A stretch of 43,389 nt of DNA from Parcubacteria group bacterium (GTDB taxonomy: Bacteria > Patescibacteriota > Minisyncoccia > Phycocordibacterales > Phycocordibacteraceae), in assembly GCA_028286825.1 (NCBI GenBank), contig JAQBQV010000001.1, positions 1 through 43,389 of the forward strand. The letters run 5' to 3'. The notes under the pieces were generated by a model, which searched no databases, was not told the origin of the DNA, and saw only the letters and a list, made by a program, of their open reading frames with translations. The position numbers and the translations under genes were made by a program. Positions 24,047 to 31,708 of this stretch are shown here, one piece after another (positions within the stretch are counted from its first letter, which is position 1; each line of letters begins with the position of its first letter).

Positions 24047-27000
24047 CTAGAAAACTTCAAAGACAGGAATGATATTGACCGTGACTGGTTTGTCGGGTAT
24101 CGACTGCCCACCCAAGTTGTTGCACGAGAAGACGTACGTAGTCTGTTGAGTTATGTTTGTTTGGGTGTATGAACTCGTTATCGAAAAATTGGCTCCGGCC
24201 GGAGCCCAACTAACTCCGTTCTTCTTTACCGTACAGCTACTAACACCATTTAGAGTCCAGGAAATCACCGACTGCCCCCCGGACTTCACACGGGCTGGAT
24301 TAGCATTAAGAGTGACGCTTGCTGAATGCACATTGACGGTGACTGATTGCACTAGCGAAGCCGTGCCCGAGGGTACTCCTGAAACTAAGGGGCCGCTATA
24401 ACAGGTTAGCGTATATGGTTGGGACGTATCTACGGGAAGATTACCAGTAGACACTGAAGGCGTACCGCCGCTCCACGTTCCTGTACCAATTGGACTTGTA
24501 CCGCTGTAGGATCCAGCATTGCTGCAAGTCCAACGAAGCGTCGTTGAGGTAGTCGGACTATAGAGCTCTGTGCTATCGGCAGATAATGTTGCTCCTGGAG
24601 TAACGACACACGAGTTTGATGCCGTAGCAGTAGGCTGGGTCGGATCGATACCGCCACCATAGTTAATCAAGATTAGACCAGAACCTCCGGCTTGGTTAGC
24701 ATTTCCGCCACCGCCGCTACCGCGAGTAATCCCTACACTGCCCTGTCCGCCACTAAGCGACCATCCTCCGCCTGCTCCACCGCCACTGGTGCCAGAATTC
24801 CACCAACTACCCCCTGAACCGTTCGGACTACCCCCAGCTGGATTCACGCCGACGGCCACACCTGATCCTCCCTGCCCTGCAGAACCGCCATTGTAACCGC
24901 CACCGCCACCAGACCACACATCATTCGTATCACTATCTACATAACCGGCACCACCACTACCACCGGTTCCTGAGGGACCCGCTGCGCCACCGCCACCGCC
25001 ACCCGCTATAGCACAACACCCCGATTGAGATCCGGAATTCCCGGCCCCGCCAGAGAATTTGGTTGTACCGACACCGCTTATAGCGGCTCCACCTGCTCCG
25101 CCCGTTCCAGCGCTATTCGTTCTTCCACCTTGTGCACCTACTTTAACGGCAGTGCCTGCCAGACTCGCGCAGTTGCTGGTTGAATTACAGAAATAAGTAT
25201 CTCCACCATTTACGGCATTGGACCCAGCGCCGATTTTGTATGTGACACTTGCTCCTGGGGTAAGAGTGAGATTAGTAATTTTGCTGTATCCACCACCACC
25301 ACCGCCACCGTATGAGAAATTGGTCCCGCCACCTGCACCAACTGTTTCTATGGAATTGCTCGAGCTATTCCAATCAGACGGCACTACCCACGTCGTACCG
25401 CTTGAGAGAATGGTTTGACTTGTCGCCGTTTGTAATCGATAGGTATGGCTCGAACCAGAGGCTAGACCCGTATCGGTATAATTCGTCACATTCCCCACTG
25501 AGAACCAAGCACCGCCGTCACGAGAGAGTTGGTAATTTGTAACACCTCCCTGGGCTGGCCAGCTGAGATTAATGTTACCTGTTGCAGCACAGGCACCCGT
25601 GACAGCTGTGAAGCTTGAACCCCCTCCTGATGAAGTACAAATACCACCACTCCAGCTTGTTCCAGCAGCGCAGCTTGCTGTGAAGTTTGCTGTATTTAGC
25701 AAAGTCGCGCCGTCATATAAGTTAAAAGGGTATGTCCCGGGAGGAGTAAAGGCAAAGGACTGGCTTCCACTTGGCCCAGAAGCAACAGTGCCAAATGGTG
25801 AGTATGCTCGCTGTACGGTAACCGTTCCAATCGTGGCAGATGAGGTCCAGGCAATATTCATCGAGCAAGAACTTGCTCCTGAGGCGATGATACAAGAGTT
25901 TGGTGTTATCGTACCCGCAGCACTGCAAGTACCGGCAACAGTGCCACTTTTTGAAACCGTAGCAGCAGAAGAGCCGACAGAGTTATAAGCAAGAACTTTA
26001 TATGAATGCGTAGACCCAAGAACAAGGCCGGTGTCTGACCAACCAGTAACATTGCCGACATCGATCCAAGAACCACTTCCGTCTCGCTCGACCTTATACC
26101 CTGTCGCACCTGATGAGGCTGACCATCCAAGATTGAGCCAATTATTTCCACAAGAACTTGGCGTAACAGTAAACCCAGCTGGTGTCGCCGGTGCTGCCAC
26201 ACAAGCATTTGCTACAGTATTACTTACTGAGCCAGTAGCAGCAGACGAACCTGAGGCGTTATAGGCAAGCACTTTATATGAATGACCAGATCCAAGAGTA
26301 AGACCCGTGTCTGACCATGAGGTAACGTTGCCGACATCGATCCAAGAACCACTTCCGTCTCGCTCGACTTTGTACCCGGTAGAATTAGCCGTTGCATTCC
26401 AACCAAGATTAAGCCAATTGTTACCACAGGTGCTAGGGGTAACAGTGAGTCCAGTCGGCGTCGAGGGTGCTGACACACAGGCTGCTGAGGCGTTAGCACT
26501 TGCTGAAGCAGTTGCTGCGGATGAACCATTCGCATTAACAGCACGCACTTGGTAAGAGTGGTTCGAGCCAGCACTCAGTCCTGTATCGGTCCAGGTAGTG
26601 ACGTTGCCAATAGAATTCCATGCGCCTCCGTCGCGTGACACATCATAACTCGTTGCGCCACTTGAGGCAGTCCAATTGAGCGTTATGTTGCCACCACAGG
26701 TACCACCCGTAGTGGCAGTGAACCCAGTCGGGACTGAGGGTACCGAGGGTGATGCACAGACTGTCCCATTCCACGTTGTTCCGCTGCCACAATCATTGAC
26801 TGTCAGAGTCGCCGTTCCAACAGCTGATGAGACAGGATCGGTACAGGTAAAAGTATAGGTCTGAGGAAAGGACAGCGCAGCATTTCCCGTTACACCAGAA
26901 AATGCTTGTGCGCCAGAACTCGGATGAGAAGAGTTCCAAAACGTGCGAATTCCGTCTGAAGTGGCAGGATATGTCCCAGCCGATCCGGTACAACTTGTCG

Positions 27001-27133
27001 CGCCACTAACACTCCAATTTATGGTAGTACTACCTCCGCGCGTTACCGGATTAGCTGCATTCACATGATTAGAGCTATAGAAAAAAGATAGAAAAAATAA
27101 ACTGACACCAAGTCCACCCAGGAGCGCTTTCAT
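24047..27133 (-). CDS. Large secreted protein: FN3 repeats, shared SC-domain, glycine-rich domain, Ig-like end
   Basis: 1028 aa from ATG 27133, preferred over ATG 27142 because the latter lies inside TATAAT. Order: signal peptide; Ig-like domain (about 30-120); three fibronectin type III-like domains (about 135-405), the second and third nearly identical; the GTITPNSCIIA...GTVTVQRAY...PPGTYPFNLYDG domain shared with the 28427-29551 protein (about 405-500); a fourth FN3-like domain (to about 570); a glycine-rich domain (about 575-800, many GGGG runs, like the Gly-rich surface domains of other bacteria); and C-terminal Ig-like domains with Cys pairs. No enzyme motif. Probably a cell-surface or extracellular matrix protein. 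The stop is followed by the rpmE promoter with little space. Confidence 0.85.
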   Translation of the reverse strand: MKALLGGLGVSLFFLSFFYSSNHVNAANPVTRGGSTTINWSVSGATSCTGSAGTYPATSDGIRTFWNSSHPSSGAQAFSGVTGNAALSFPQTYTFTCTDPVSSAVGTATLTVNDCGSGTTWNGTVCASPSVPSVPTGFTATTGGTCGGNITLNWTASSGATSYDVSRDGGAWNSIGNVTTWTDTGLSAGSNHSYQVRAVNANGSSAATASASANASAACVSAPSTPTGLTVTPSTCGNNWLNLGWNATANSTGYKVERDGSGSWIDVGNVTSWSDTGLTLGSGHSYKVLAYNASGSSAATGSVSNTVANACVAAPATPAGFTVTPSSCGNNWLNLGWSASSGATGYKVERDGSGSWIDVGNVTGWSDTGLVLGSTHSYKVLAYNSVGSSAATVSKSGTVAGTCSAAGTITPNSCIIASGASSCSMNIAWTSSATIGTVTVQRAYSPFGTVASGPSGSQSFAFTPPGTYPFNLYDGATLLNTANFTASCAAGTSWSGGICTSSGGGSSFTAVTGACAATGNINLSWPAQGGVTNYQLSRDGGAWFSVGNVTNYTDTGLASGSSHTYRLQTATSQTILSSGTTWVVPSDWNSSSNSIETVGAGGGTNFSYGGGGGGGYSKITNLTLTPGASVTYKIGAGSNAVNGGDTYFCNSTSNCASLAGTAVKVGAQGGRTNSAGTGGAGGAAISGVGTTKFSGGAGNSGSQSGCCAIAGGGGGGAAGPSGTGGSGGAGYVDSDTNDVWSGGGGGYNGGSAGQGGSGVAVGVNPAGGSPNGSGGSWWNSGTSGGGAGGGWSLSGGQGSVGITRGSGGGGNANQAGGSGLILINYGGGIDPTQPTATASNSCVVTPGATLSADSTELYSPTTSTTLRWTCSNAGSYSGTSPIGTGTWSGGTPSVSTGNLPVDTSQPYTLTCYSGPLVSGVPSGTASLVQSVTVNVHSASVTLNANPARVKSGGQSVISWTLNGVSSCTVKKNGVSWAPAGANFSITSSYTQTNITQQTTYVFSCNNLGGQSIPDKPVTVNIIPVFEVF
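26052..26368 (-). repeat. Direct repeat within FN3 domains
   Basis: An identical 41-bp segment occurs at 26052-26092 and 26328-26368 (276 bp apart), inside two FN3 units that share KVERDGSGSWIDVGNVT at the protein level. Indicates a recent duplication or gene conversion of one FN3 domain. Confidence 0.85.
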
Positions 27134-27140
27134 ACTCTTC

Positions 27141-27146
27141 ATTATA
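27141..27146 (-). promoter_or_regulatory. -10 box of the large FN3 gene, leaderless
   Basis: Minus strand consensus TATAAT followed by 7 nt (GAAGAGT) and ATG 27133. The upstream ATG at 27142 is formed by the box itself. Confidence 0.6.
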
Positions 27147-27156
27147 GACCGGTACT

Positions 27157-27193
27157 TAAAAACAAGGGCACTTACCCACAGGGAGTAAGTGCC
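27157..27193 (-). terminator. Intrinsic terminator of the DUF5648-like gene
   Basis: Minus strand GGCACTTAC / GTAAGTGCC, 9-bp perfect stem with 9-nt loop, followed by CTTGTTTTTAAG. Lies 20 bp after the stop at 27214 and directly upstream of the FN3 gene promoter. Confidence 0.8.
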
Positions 27194-27213
27194 TGGAACA
27201 AGCAGAGCCCAAA

Positions 27214-28254
27214 CTACGGGTTGCTATATCCAATAATGACACGGAAAGGCTCACCTCCAACCACGTCTGTCGCTAAAACGGTGCTGGTAGTAAACGAACG
27301 GTCGGAAAACTTCAGTGTCCATCCTTCGTGGTTTGGGAAGTAGTAAATCCCATCAACCACTTCTGCGTAACTTCCCGCTGGGCCAATATCCTGACTGAGA
27401 TAGGGAACATTGTTCCACGAACCCCACGACGCACTGTGCCACTTTGACGCATCGAATACGTAATCACCACTGTATCGATACAACTCGTTGGTAATTGGGT
27501 CGATGTAGAAGATCCGCAAACCGTAGTCAACCGCAGCGTAACAAGACACGGGGATGATCCCGCGATCGATCGGCGTCTCGTAAAGAGAGCAGTTGTAGAG
27601 CGGATAGAAACCGAATGTGAACTCGGTCATATTCTTGACCTTCGTCACTCCCGATTTCGTCACGGAGTATGGGTAGCCGCCGACATGGGTCACATACACT
27701 TTGTCTGTGTAGCTGAGGACGTCGCTCGGTGCACACATCACTATCCCTTCGTCGATCCAACCTTTCGCGACAAGTTCCGCAATCGCCGCCTTTGAAGACG
27801 TGATCCGATGATTGCTGTCGATGCCACGCGCAAAGCCGTTGTTGTAAGCGCGATAGACCGGGACAAACCCCGATGCACACGAACGATTAACGGCCGGTGT
27901 CGTGGTGAACTCGAGACTCTCGAAGTTCCAGCGCTGAAGCGGTGGGCTCGGGGTATTCTTCTCGATCTGCTTCAGACTGCCGCACTCAGCCGGGTCAGCC
28001 GTGTAAAAGTGGCTGTTCGGACCGATGTTCGGTGATCCATAGAAGCGACAGACTTGAGTCGGACCGCCTGAGAGAAATGCTCCTCCCGTACGCTCCCAGC
28101 CTGGCCCGGCGCTACCTGCGTCAATCGCAGCTTGTTCGCTCGCGTTTGCAGTGACGAAGTAGTGATCAAGCACCGTGTTATGGAACTCGACAACGTTGCT
28201 TCGGGCGGAAACCGCCCAAAGCAGGCAGAGGATTCCAACCAAAAATTTGGTCAT
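27214..28254 (-). CDS. Secreted protein with DUF5648-like repeats
   Basis: 346 aa from ATG 28254 (AGGAAG Shine-Dalgarno at 6-7 nt; the track start 28275 is TTG). Signal peptide MTKFLVGILCLLWAVSARS, then two repeats of a domain that recalls DUF5648: VVEFHNTVLDHYFVTANASEQAAID...GPGWERTG and CRFYGSPNIGPNSHFYTADPAEC...PVYRAYNNGFARGIDSNHRIT. The C-terminal half (about 190-346) is unrelated to it, rich in Tyr/Trp, and unknown. This type is familiar from secreted proteobacterial proteins. The gene is self-contained (own SD, own terminator), which with its family suggests horizontal acquisition; that is inference. Function unknown. Confidence 0.72.
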   Translation of the reverse strand: MTKFLVGILCLLWAVSARSNVVEFHNTVLDHYFVTANASEQAAIDAGSAGPGWERTGGAFLSGGPTQVCRFYGSPNIGPNSHFYTADPAECGSLKQIEKNTPSPPLQRWNFESLEFTTTPAVNRSCASGFVPVYRAYNNGFARGIDSNHRITSSKAAIAELVAKGWIDEGIVMCAPSDVLSYTDKVYVTHVGGYPYSVTKSGVTKVKNMTEFTFGFYPLYNCSLYETPIDRGIIPVSCYAAVDYGLRIFYIDPITNELYRYSGDYVFDASKWHSASWGSWNNVPYLSQDIGPAGSYAEVVDGIYYFPNHEGWTLKFSDRSFTTSTVLATDVVGGEPFRVIIGYSNP

Positions 28255-28353
28255 TTTTGCTTCCTTTCCTGTCAATGAGCTATTGAAAAGCTAAAATAGT
28301 GAGTAAATGCTTGACTTTTCAGTCACACCGCCCTTTACCCACTCCTATCCTAA

Positions 28354-28379
28354 GCTCTAACGTAATTAGCTAGTTACGT
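28354..28379. promoter_or_regulatory. Symmetric element upstream of the DUF5648-like gene
   Basis: ACGTAA-ttagctag-TTACGT (28360-28379), overlapping GCTCTAACGTAATTAGCTAG (28354-28373), which differs by two small indels from the palindrome at 2808-2828 upstream of the 361-aa gene. Similar distance (about 100-120 bp) from the start codon in both. Possible common operator or promoter part. Confidence 0.35.
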
Positions 28380-28426
28380 CAATAGCCTAGAAAGCCCATC
28401 CTGGGGATAACTATTTACAACAGTAT

Positions 28427-29551
28427 TTAATTAAAATAAACGTTCACAGAAGGCCCCACACAAATACTCCCGTTCCAGCTGGTACCAGAGGTACAACTCA
28501 CAACGAAATCTGCCCCACTCCCTAACTTCGTACTGCCGTCATACAAATCCATATGATACGTTCCGGGAGGAGACCATGTGGCAGCATTGTTTCCACTGAT
28601 ACCTGTAGCAAAAACACTATTCCCAGCATAAGCGCGCTGTACAGTCACTGTTCCACTTGTATTAGATGAAGTCCATGCGACACTCATGGTGCAAGAGTTT
28701 GCATTCGCCGCGATAGTGCAGGAGTTTGGCGTTATTGAACCAGAAGCCGGCGCCGCACAAATACTCCCGTTCCAGCTGGTACCAGAGGTACAGCTGGCTG
28801 TGAAAACTCCTGTATTTAAATACGCACTGCCGTCATACAAATCTAGATTGTACGTCCCAGGAGGCGACCATGCTGCGGGCGAGTTACCGCTTGCCCCAGA
28901 CGCGAAGACACTGTTTCCAGCGTACGGACGCTTAATGGTAACCGTCCCGGTAGTATTAGATGTGGACCAGACCACATTCATAAGACAAGAACTCTGATTT
29001 GCGAGGATTGTGCACGAGTTTGGAGTTGTAATTGATCCTGTTGCAGCGGGCGCTGTAGGGGTAATAGTAAGGGGACAGGTCGGATTGCCGCCAGGACCAT
29101 TACACGTCACCGATCGATCTATCGATGAGGTCACTGGCCCAATACTGGCGGTCGTCCCAGAGCTTGGAAGACCGCTCCCATAGAAATTAATGCTACAAGA
29201 GTTGTTATACGCATTGGTAGAAGACCACGTCACTGTTGTGTTGCCTCCAGAAGCAACAGGCGCTGCCGAGCAATTTACCGTAGTTGTCGTACATCTACAC
29301 TGATAGGTGCCATTGCAGGGGTCGCTTGGATAAAAATGCCCATTCGCCGTTCCAGCACTAGTGCCTACTTCTGCGAGTGAACAATCAGGTATTTCAACCG
29401 CAACGGCATCGCAGAACGGTGGCGATCTAGGTGACGTCAGTACCCAACCGCATGACGTTTGAGATGCGGACTGCGCGCCAGCGACATGTGGAAAAAGCGA
29501 GGTCAATCCGCTTACAAGGAGCGCCATCAATACAAATTCTGTTCTACTCAT
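28427..29551 (-). CDS. Secreted protein with two copies of the PNSC/PPGTY domain
   Basis: 374 aa from ATG 29551, favoured because TATACT lies 7 nt upstream, inside the longer track ORF. Signal peptide (MSRTEFVLMALLVSGLTSLFPHVAGA), a Cys-rich segment (30-100), an Ig-like domain (about 100-165), then two tandem copies (about 172-270 and 272-370) of a domain with NSCxIxxxxxSCxMxxxWxxSNTxGTVTxxRxYAGNSVFA and PPGTYxxDLYDGS, closing with SCTSGTSWNGSIC. The same domain occurs once in the large FN3 protein next door but one. The C-terminus (VGPSVNVYFN) is abrupt. No anchor or sorting signal, so probably released or bound non-covalently. Confidence 0.8.
   Translation of the reverse strand: MSRTEFVLMALLVSGLTSLFPHVAGAQSASQTSCGWVLTSPRSPPFCDAVAVEIPDCSLAEVGTSAGTANGHFYPSDPCNGTYQCRCTTTTVNCSAAPVASGGNTTVTWSSTNAYNNSCSINFYGSGLPSSGTTASIGPVTSSIDRSVTCNGPGGNPTCPLTITPTAPAATGSITTPNSCTILANQSSCLMNVVWSTSNTTGTVTIKRPYAGNSVFASGASGNSPAAWSPPGTYNLDLYDGSAYLNTGVFTASCTSGTSWNGSICAAPASGSITPNSCTIAANANSCTMSVAWTSSNTSGTVTVQRAYAGNSVFATGISGNNAATWSPPGTYHMDLYDGSTKLGSGADFVVSCTSGTSWNGSICVGPSVNVYFN
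28459..28792 (-). repeat. 37-bp exact direct repeat in the PNSC/PPGTY domain pair
   Basis: The same 37 bases occur at 28459-28495 and 28756-28792, encoding the SGTSWNGSIC end of each copy. The unit length is about 297 bp (99 codons). Identity concentrated at the domain end suggests recombination between copies. Confidence 0.85.
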
Positions 29552-29558
29552 TTGTTTC

Positions 29559-29564
29559 AGTATA
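29559..29564 (-). promoter_or_regulatory. -10 box upstream of the 374-aa secreted protein
   Basis: Minus strand TATACT followed by 7 nt (GAAACAA) and ATG 29551; supports the internal start rather than ATG 29572. Confidence 0.5.
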
Positions 29565-29605
29565 TACGACATAAAAACGAACGGTTGAGACTACGGTGGA
29601 CAACC

Positions 29606-30958
29606 TTATGTGTTCGCAAGGAAGTCGATGTTGTTCTGGATCGATGAGACCTTGGCCATTACTTGGTTCGCGTATCCCTGCCCTGCTGTCGCCCAAGCCC
29701 CACCAGCGTAGTACTTGGCTGCAGCAGTGCGCTGCGCTGAGTAGCCACCGCCTGCGCCAAGGCCCCCTAAATAAACCGACATAGCCGTAATCGCGTCCTT
29801 AGCATCCCACGGGTTCGCCACTCCTTTACCATTTGCGGCAGCCACCTGAGGAGCATAGAGCGCCCACGTCGATGGTATGAACTGTGCCGGTCCCATCGCT
29901 CCTCCCCATCCAACAACCCCAGCTATGGGACACGACACTACCTGGTGATGTGGGTCGAAGCCAAGCTGCGTGGAGAGTTGCAAAAAGACGGGCACATCAC
30001 GCACGGGGGCCATCACTTTAGCGAACGGTGTGCCTGAGTTTTTACCTATACCAGCACCTGTCTGGTCATTAGTGAGATAACATTGCCCCACATTTGCACC
30101 AAGATTTGATTCCTGAGTAAGAATGGCGAGCACGAGAGCCGGGTCAACGCCGGTAGTCACTTTCGCTTGTTGGGCATATCCGAGCGCTGTACCAAACGAA
30201 ATCGCTGCTGCGTCACGCAGCGGGAAAAGCGCAGCGCGAATCGCCGCGGCTTTTGCCTGGCGGTCAGCGAGGACTTTTTTATACTCTGTCTCTTGATTAG
30301 TTGTAATAGCGAGAAGCTGCTGTTTCTGTGTTTTATCACTTGAAATGCGCTGTTGCTCAGTTTGCACCGCGGCTTTCGCATCCGTGGTTGCGTTCTGCTT
30401 AGCTGCGAGGTCTGCCTTCTCTGTTTCAGTCTGTGCCTTTGCTTGTCGAATATCGCTAAATAGCTCAGCGAGCTGCGTCTTGATCGACGTAAATGCGTCG
30501 AGATCGCTAAAGAAGCCTGAGATGTCTTGTGCACTTAGAGCGACGGTCACTACCGAATAGTCGTCTAGCATCTGCGTCTGGCGCATAATTGATGCTAAAG
30601 ACTCTTGTCCACGTTCGATACGCGTCGAGAGTTGCTTGATTACCACGTTCTTATTCGCAATCTGAGAGGACAGCTGCTTAATCGAAATGTTCTTCGCGTC
30701 GATCTGCGCTTGTGCTGCTTTAATTTTGGCGTTCAGGAGGGTTACATCGCCCTGCAGACTACCCTTTTTTGCCTGGGTCTCTTTAATAATCTGTTGCTGG
30801 ACAGCGATCTCCTTTTGGAGTTCGTCGTACTGCGCTTGGAGCGCCGCGCGCTCTTCTTGGGTAAGGTCTTGAGCGTGAGTAGGAGTATGAGTAAACGCGA
30901 GTGCGCTTGCCGAGACGAACATGAGACCACATATGACAATGAAAACCTTGCGGAACAT
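29606..30958 (-). CDS. Coiled-coil lytic transglycosylase-like protein
   Basis: 450 aa from ATG 30958; the track start at 31153 runs backwards through a terminator into rplY. Signal peptide (1-29), a long coiled coil (about 33-245) like that of EnvC/PcsB/FtsX-partner proteins, then a lysozyme-fold domain (about 255-450): AILTQESNLGANVGQ with likely catalytic E283, GWGGAMGPAQFIPSTWALY, NPWDAKDAITAMSVYL, AAAKYYAGG. The order suggests a peptidoglycan-cleaving enzyme whose activity is controlled by the coiled coil, perhaps through a membrane partner such as FtsEX; the partner is inference. Promoter with extended -10 directly before the ATG. Confidence 0.88.
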   Translation of the reverse strand: MFRKVFIVICGLMFVSASALAFTHTPTHAQDLTQEERAALQAQYDELQKEIAVQQQIIKETQAKKGSLQGDVTLLNAKIKAAQAQIDAKNISIKQLSSQIANKNVVIKQLSTRIERGQESLASIMRQTQMLDDYSVVTVALSAQDISGFFSDLDAFTSIKTQLAELFSDIRQAKAQTETEKADLAAKQNATTDAKAAVQTEQQRISSDKTQKQQLLAITTNQETEYKKVLADRQAKAAAIRAALFPLRDAAAISFGTALGYAQQAKVTTGVDPALVLAILTQESNLGANVGQCYLTNDQTGAGIGKNSGTPFAKVMAPVRDVPVFLQLSTQLGFDPHHQVVSCPIAGVVGWGGAMGPAQFIPSTWALYAPQVAAANGKGVANPWDAKDAITAMSVYLGGLGAGGGYSAQRTAAAKYYAGGAWATAGQGYANQVMAKVSSIQNNIDFLANT

Positions 30959-30964
30959 CGCTCT

Positions 30965-30973
30965 AGTATAGCA
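30965..30973 (-). promoter_or_regulatory. Extended -10 box of the lytic transglycosylase gene
   Basis: Minus strand TGC-TATACT followed by 6 nt (AGAGCG) and ATG 30958. The first five bases overlap the distal arm of the rplY terminator hairpin. Confidence 0.65.
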
Positions 30974-31011
30974 AAATCCCACGACTCCGGAGGAGTCGTG
31001 GGATTTTGCTA
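30969..31011 (-). terminator. 20-bp perfect hairpin after rplY
   Basis: TAGCAAAATCCCACGACTCC and its exact complement with a 3-nt loop, 11 bp beyond the rplY stop. The TTTT lies within the second arm. The end of the arm is also part of the next gene's -10 region. Confidence 0.8.
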
Positions 31012-31022
31012 TTGCTTGGGTC

Positions 31023-31670
31023 TTACTTTGACTCCTCAGTTGCCGGGACTTCGTCTGCCGCATCTTCCTTACCCTTCTTCTCGACTTCAATCGATGAAAG
31101 GTCTGCCGGTGCTGCTTCCTCTTTCTCTTCAACCACTTCCTGAGCAAGAGCAATAGCTTCTTCGCCAGGAGTAACGAGCGTTACGCCAGCAGGAAGTTTG
31201 AGAGATTCTGCGGTAATCTTGTCGCCTGCAGCTTTAAGAACTGAAATATCTACCTCGATGTGTTGAGGAAGGTTCATTGGGTCAGCTTCAACTTCGACTT
31301 CGTGGAGAACCTTCACGAGATTAGCTCCACCCTCAACAGCCGCAGAGACGCCTACAAACTCGAGCGGAATGTTAACCTGCACCTTCTCGCCCTTAGTAAC
31401 AGCATAGAAATCGACATGGCGAGGAAGGCTCGTGAGCGGGTCGAGATCCACCTGGTGGATAAGCGTAGGGACCGCCGCTCCAAGTCCAGACAAAGAAACG
31501 ATTGTCGCCTCGCCGGCCTCCCGAAGCGCCTTCTTAAAGGCGACCGCATCAACCGTAATGGGTGTTGATTCGTGATGGGCACCATAGACAACCGCTGGGA
31601 CCTTCCCAGAACGACGTAGCGCTGGCACCGCCATTCCTGCCTCTCTCTTTGTAACCTCAAGCGTAATCAT
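31023..31670 (-). CDS. rplY: Large subunit ribosomal protein L25 (TL5/CTC type)
   Basis: 215 aa. N-terminal L25 5S-rRNA-binding domain (MITLEVTKREAGMAVPALRRSGKVPAVVYG, LIHQVDLDPLTSLPRHVDFYAV) followed by the longer TL5/CTC beta-domain (KVQVNIPLEFVGVSAAVEGG, VEVEADPMNLPQHIEVDIS) and an acidic, Ala/Glu-rich tail of about 45 residues. Binds 5S rRNA in the central protuberance; CTC forms are often stress-linked. TATAGT lies 9 nt before the ATG. Confidence 0.95.
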   Translation of the reverse strand: MITLEVTKREAGMAVPALRRSGKVPAVVYGAHHESTPITVDAVAFKKALREAGEATIVSLSGLGAAVPTLIHQVDLDPLTSLPRHVDFYAVTKGEKVQVNIPLEFVGVSAAVEGGANLVKVLHEVEVEADPMNLPQHIEVDISVLKAAGDKITAESLKLPAGVTLVTPGEEAIALAQEVVEEKEEAAPADLSSIEVEKKGKEDAADEVPATEESK

Positions 31671-31708
31671 AGTTGCCCTACTATACGAGAAACGGACGAG
31701 AAATGCAA

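Noticed and set aside
30959-31153. Longer N-terminus of the lytic transglycosylase (track start 31153)
   Set aside because: It would read antisense-like basic sequence through a terminator and into rplY; ATG 30958 has a signal peptide and a promoter.
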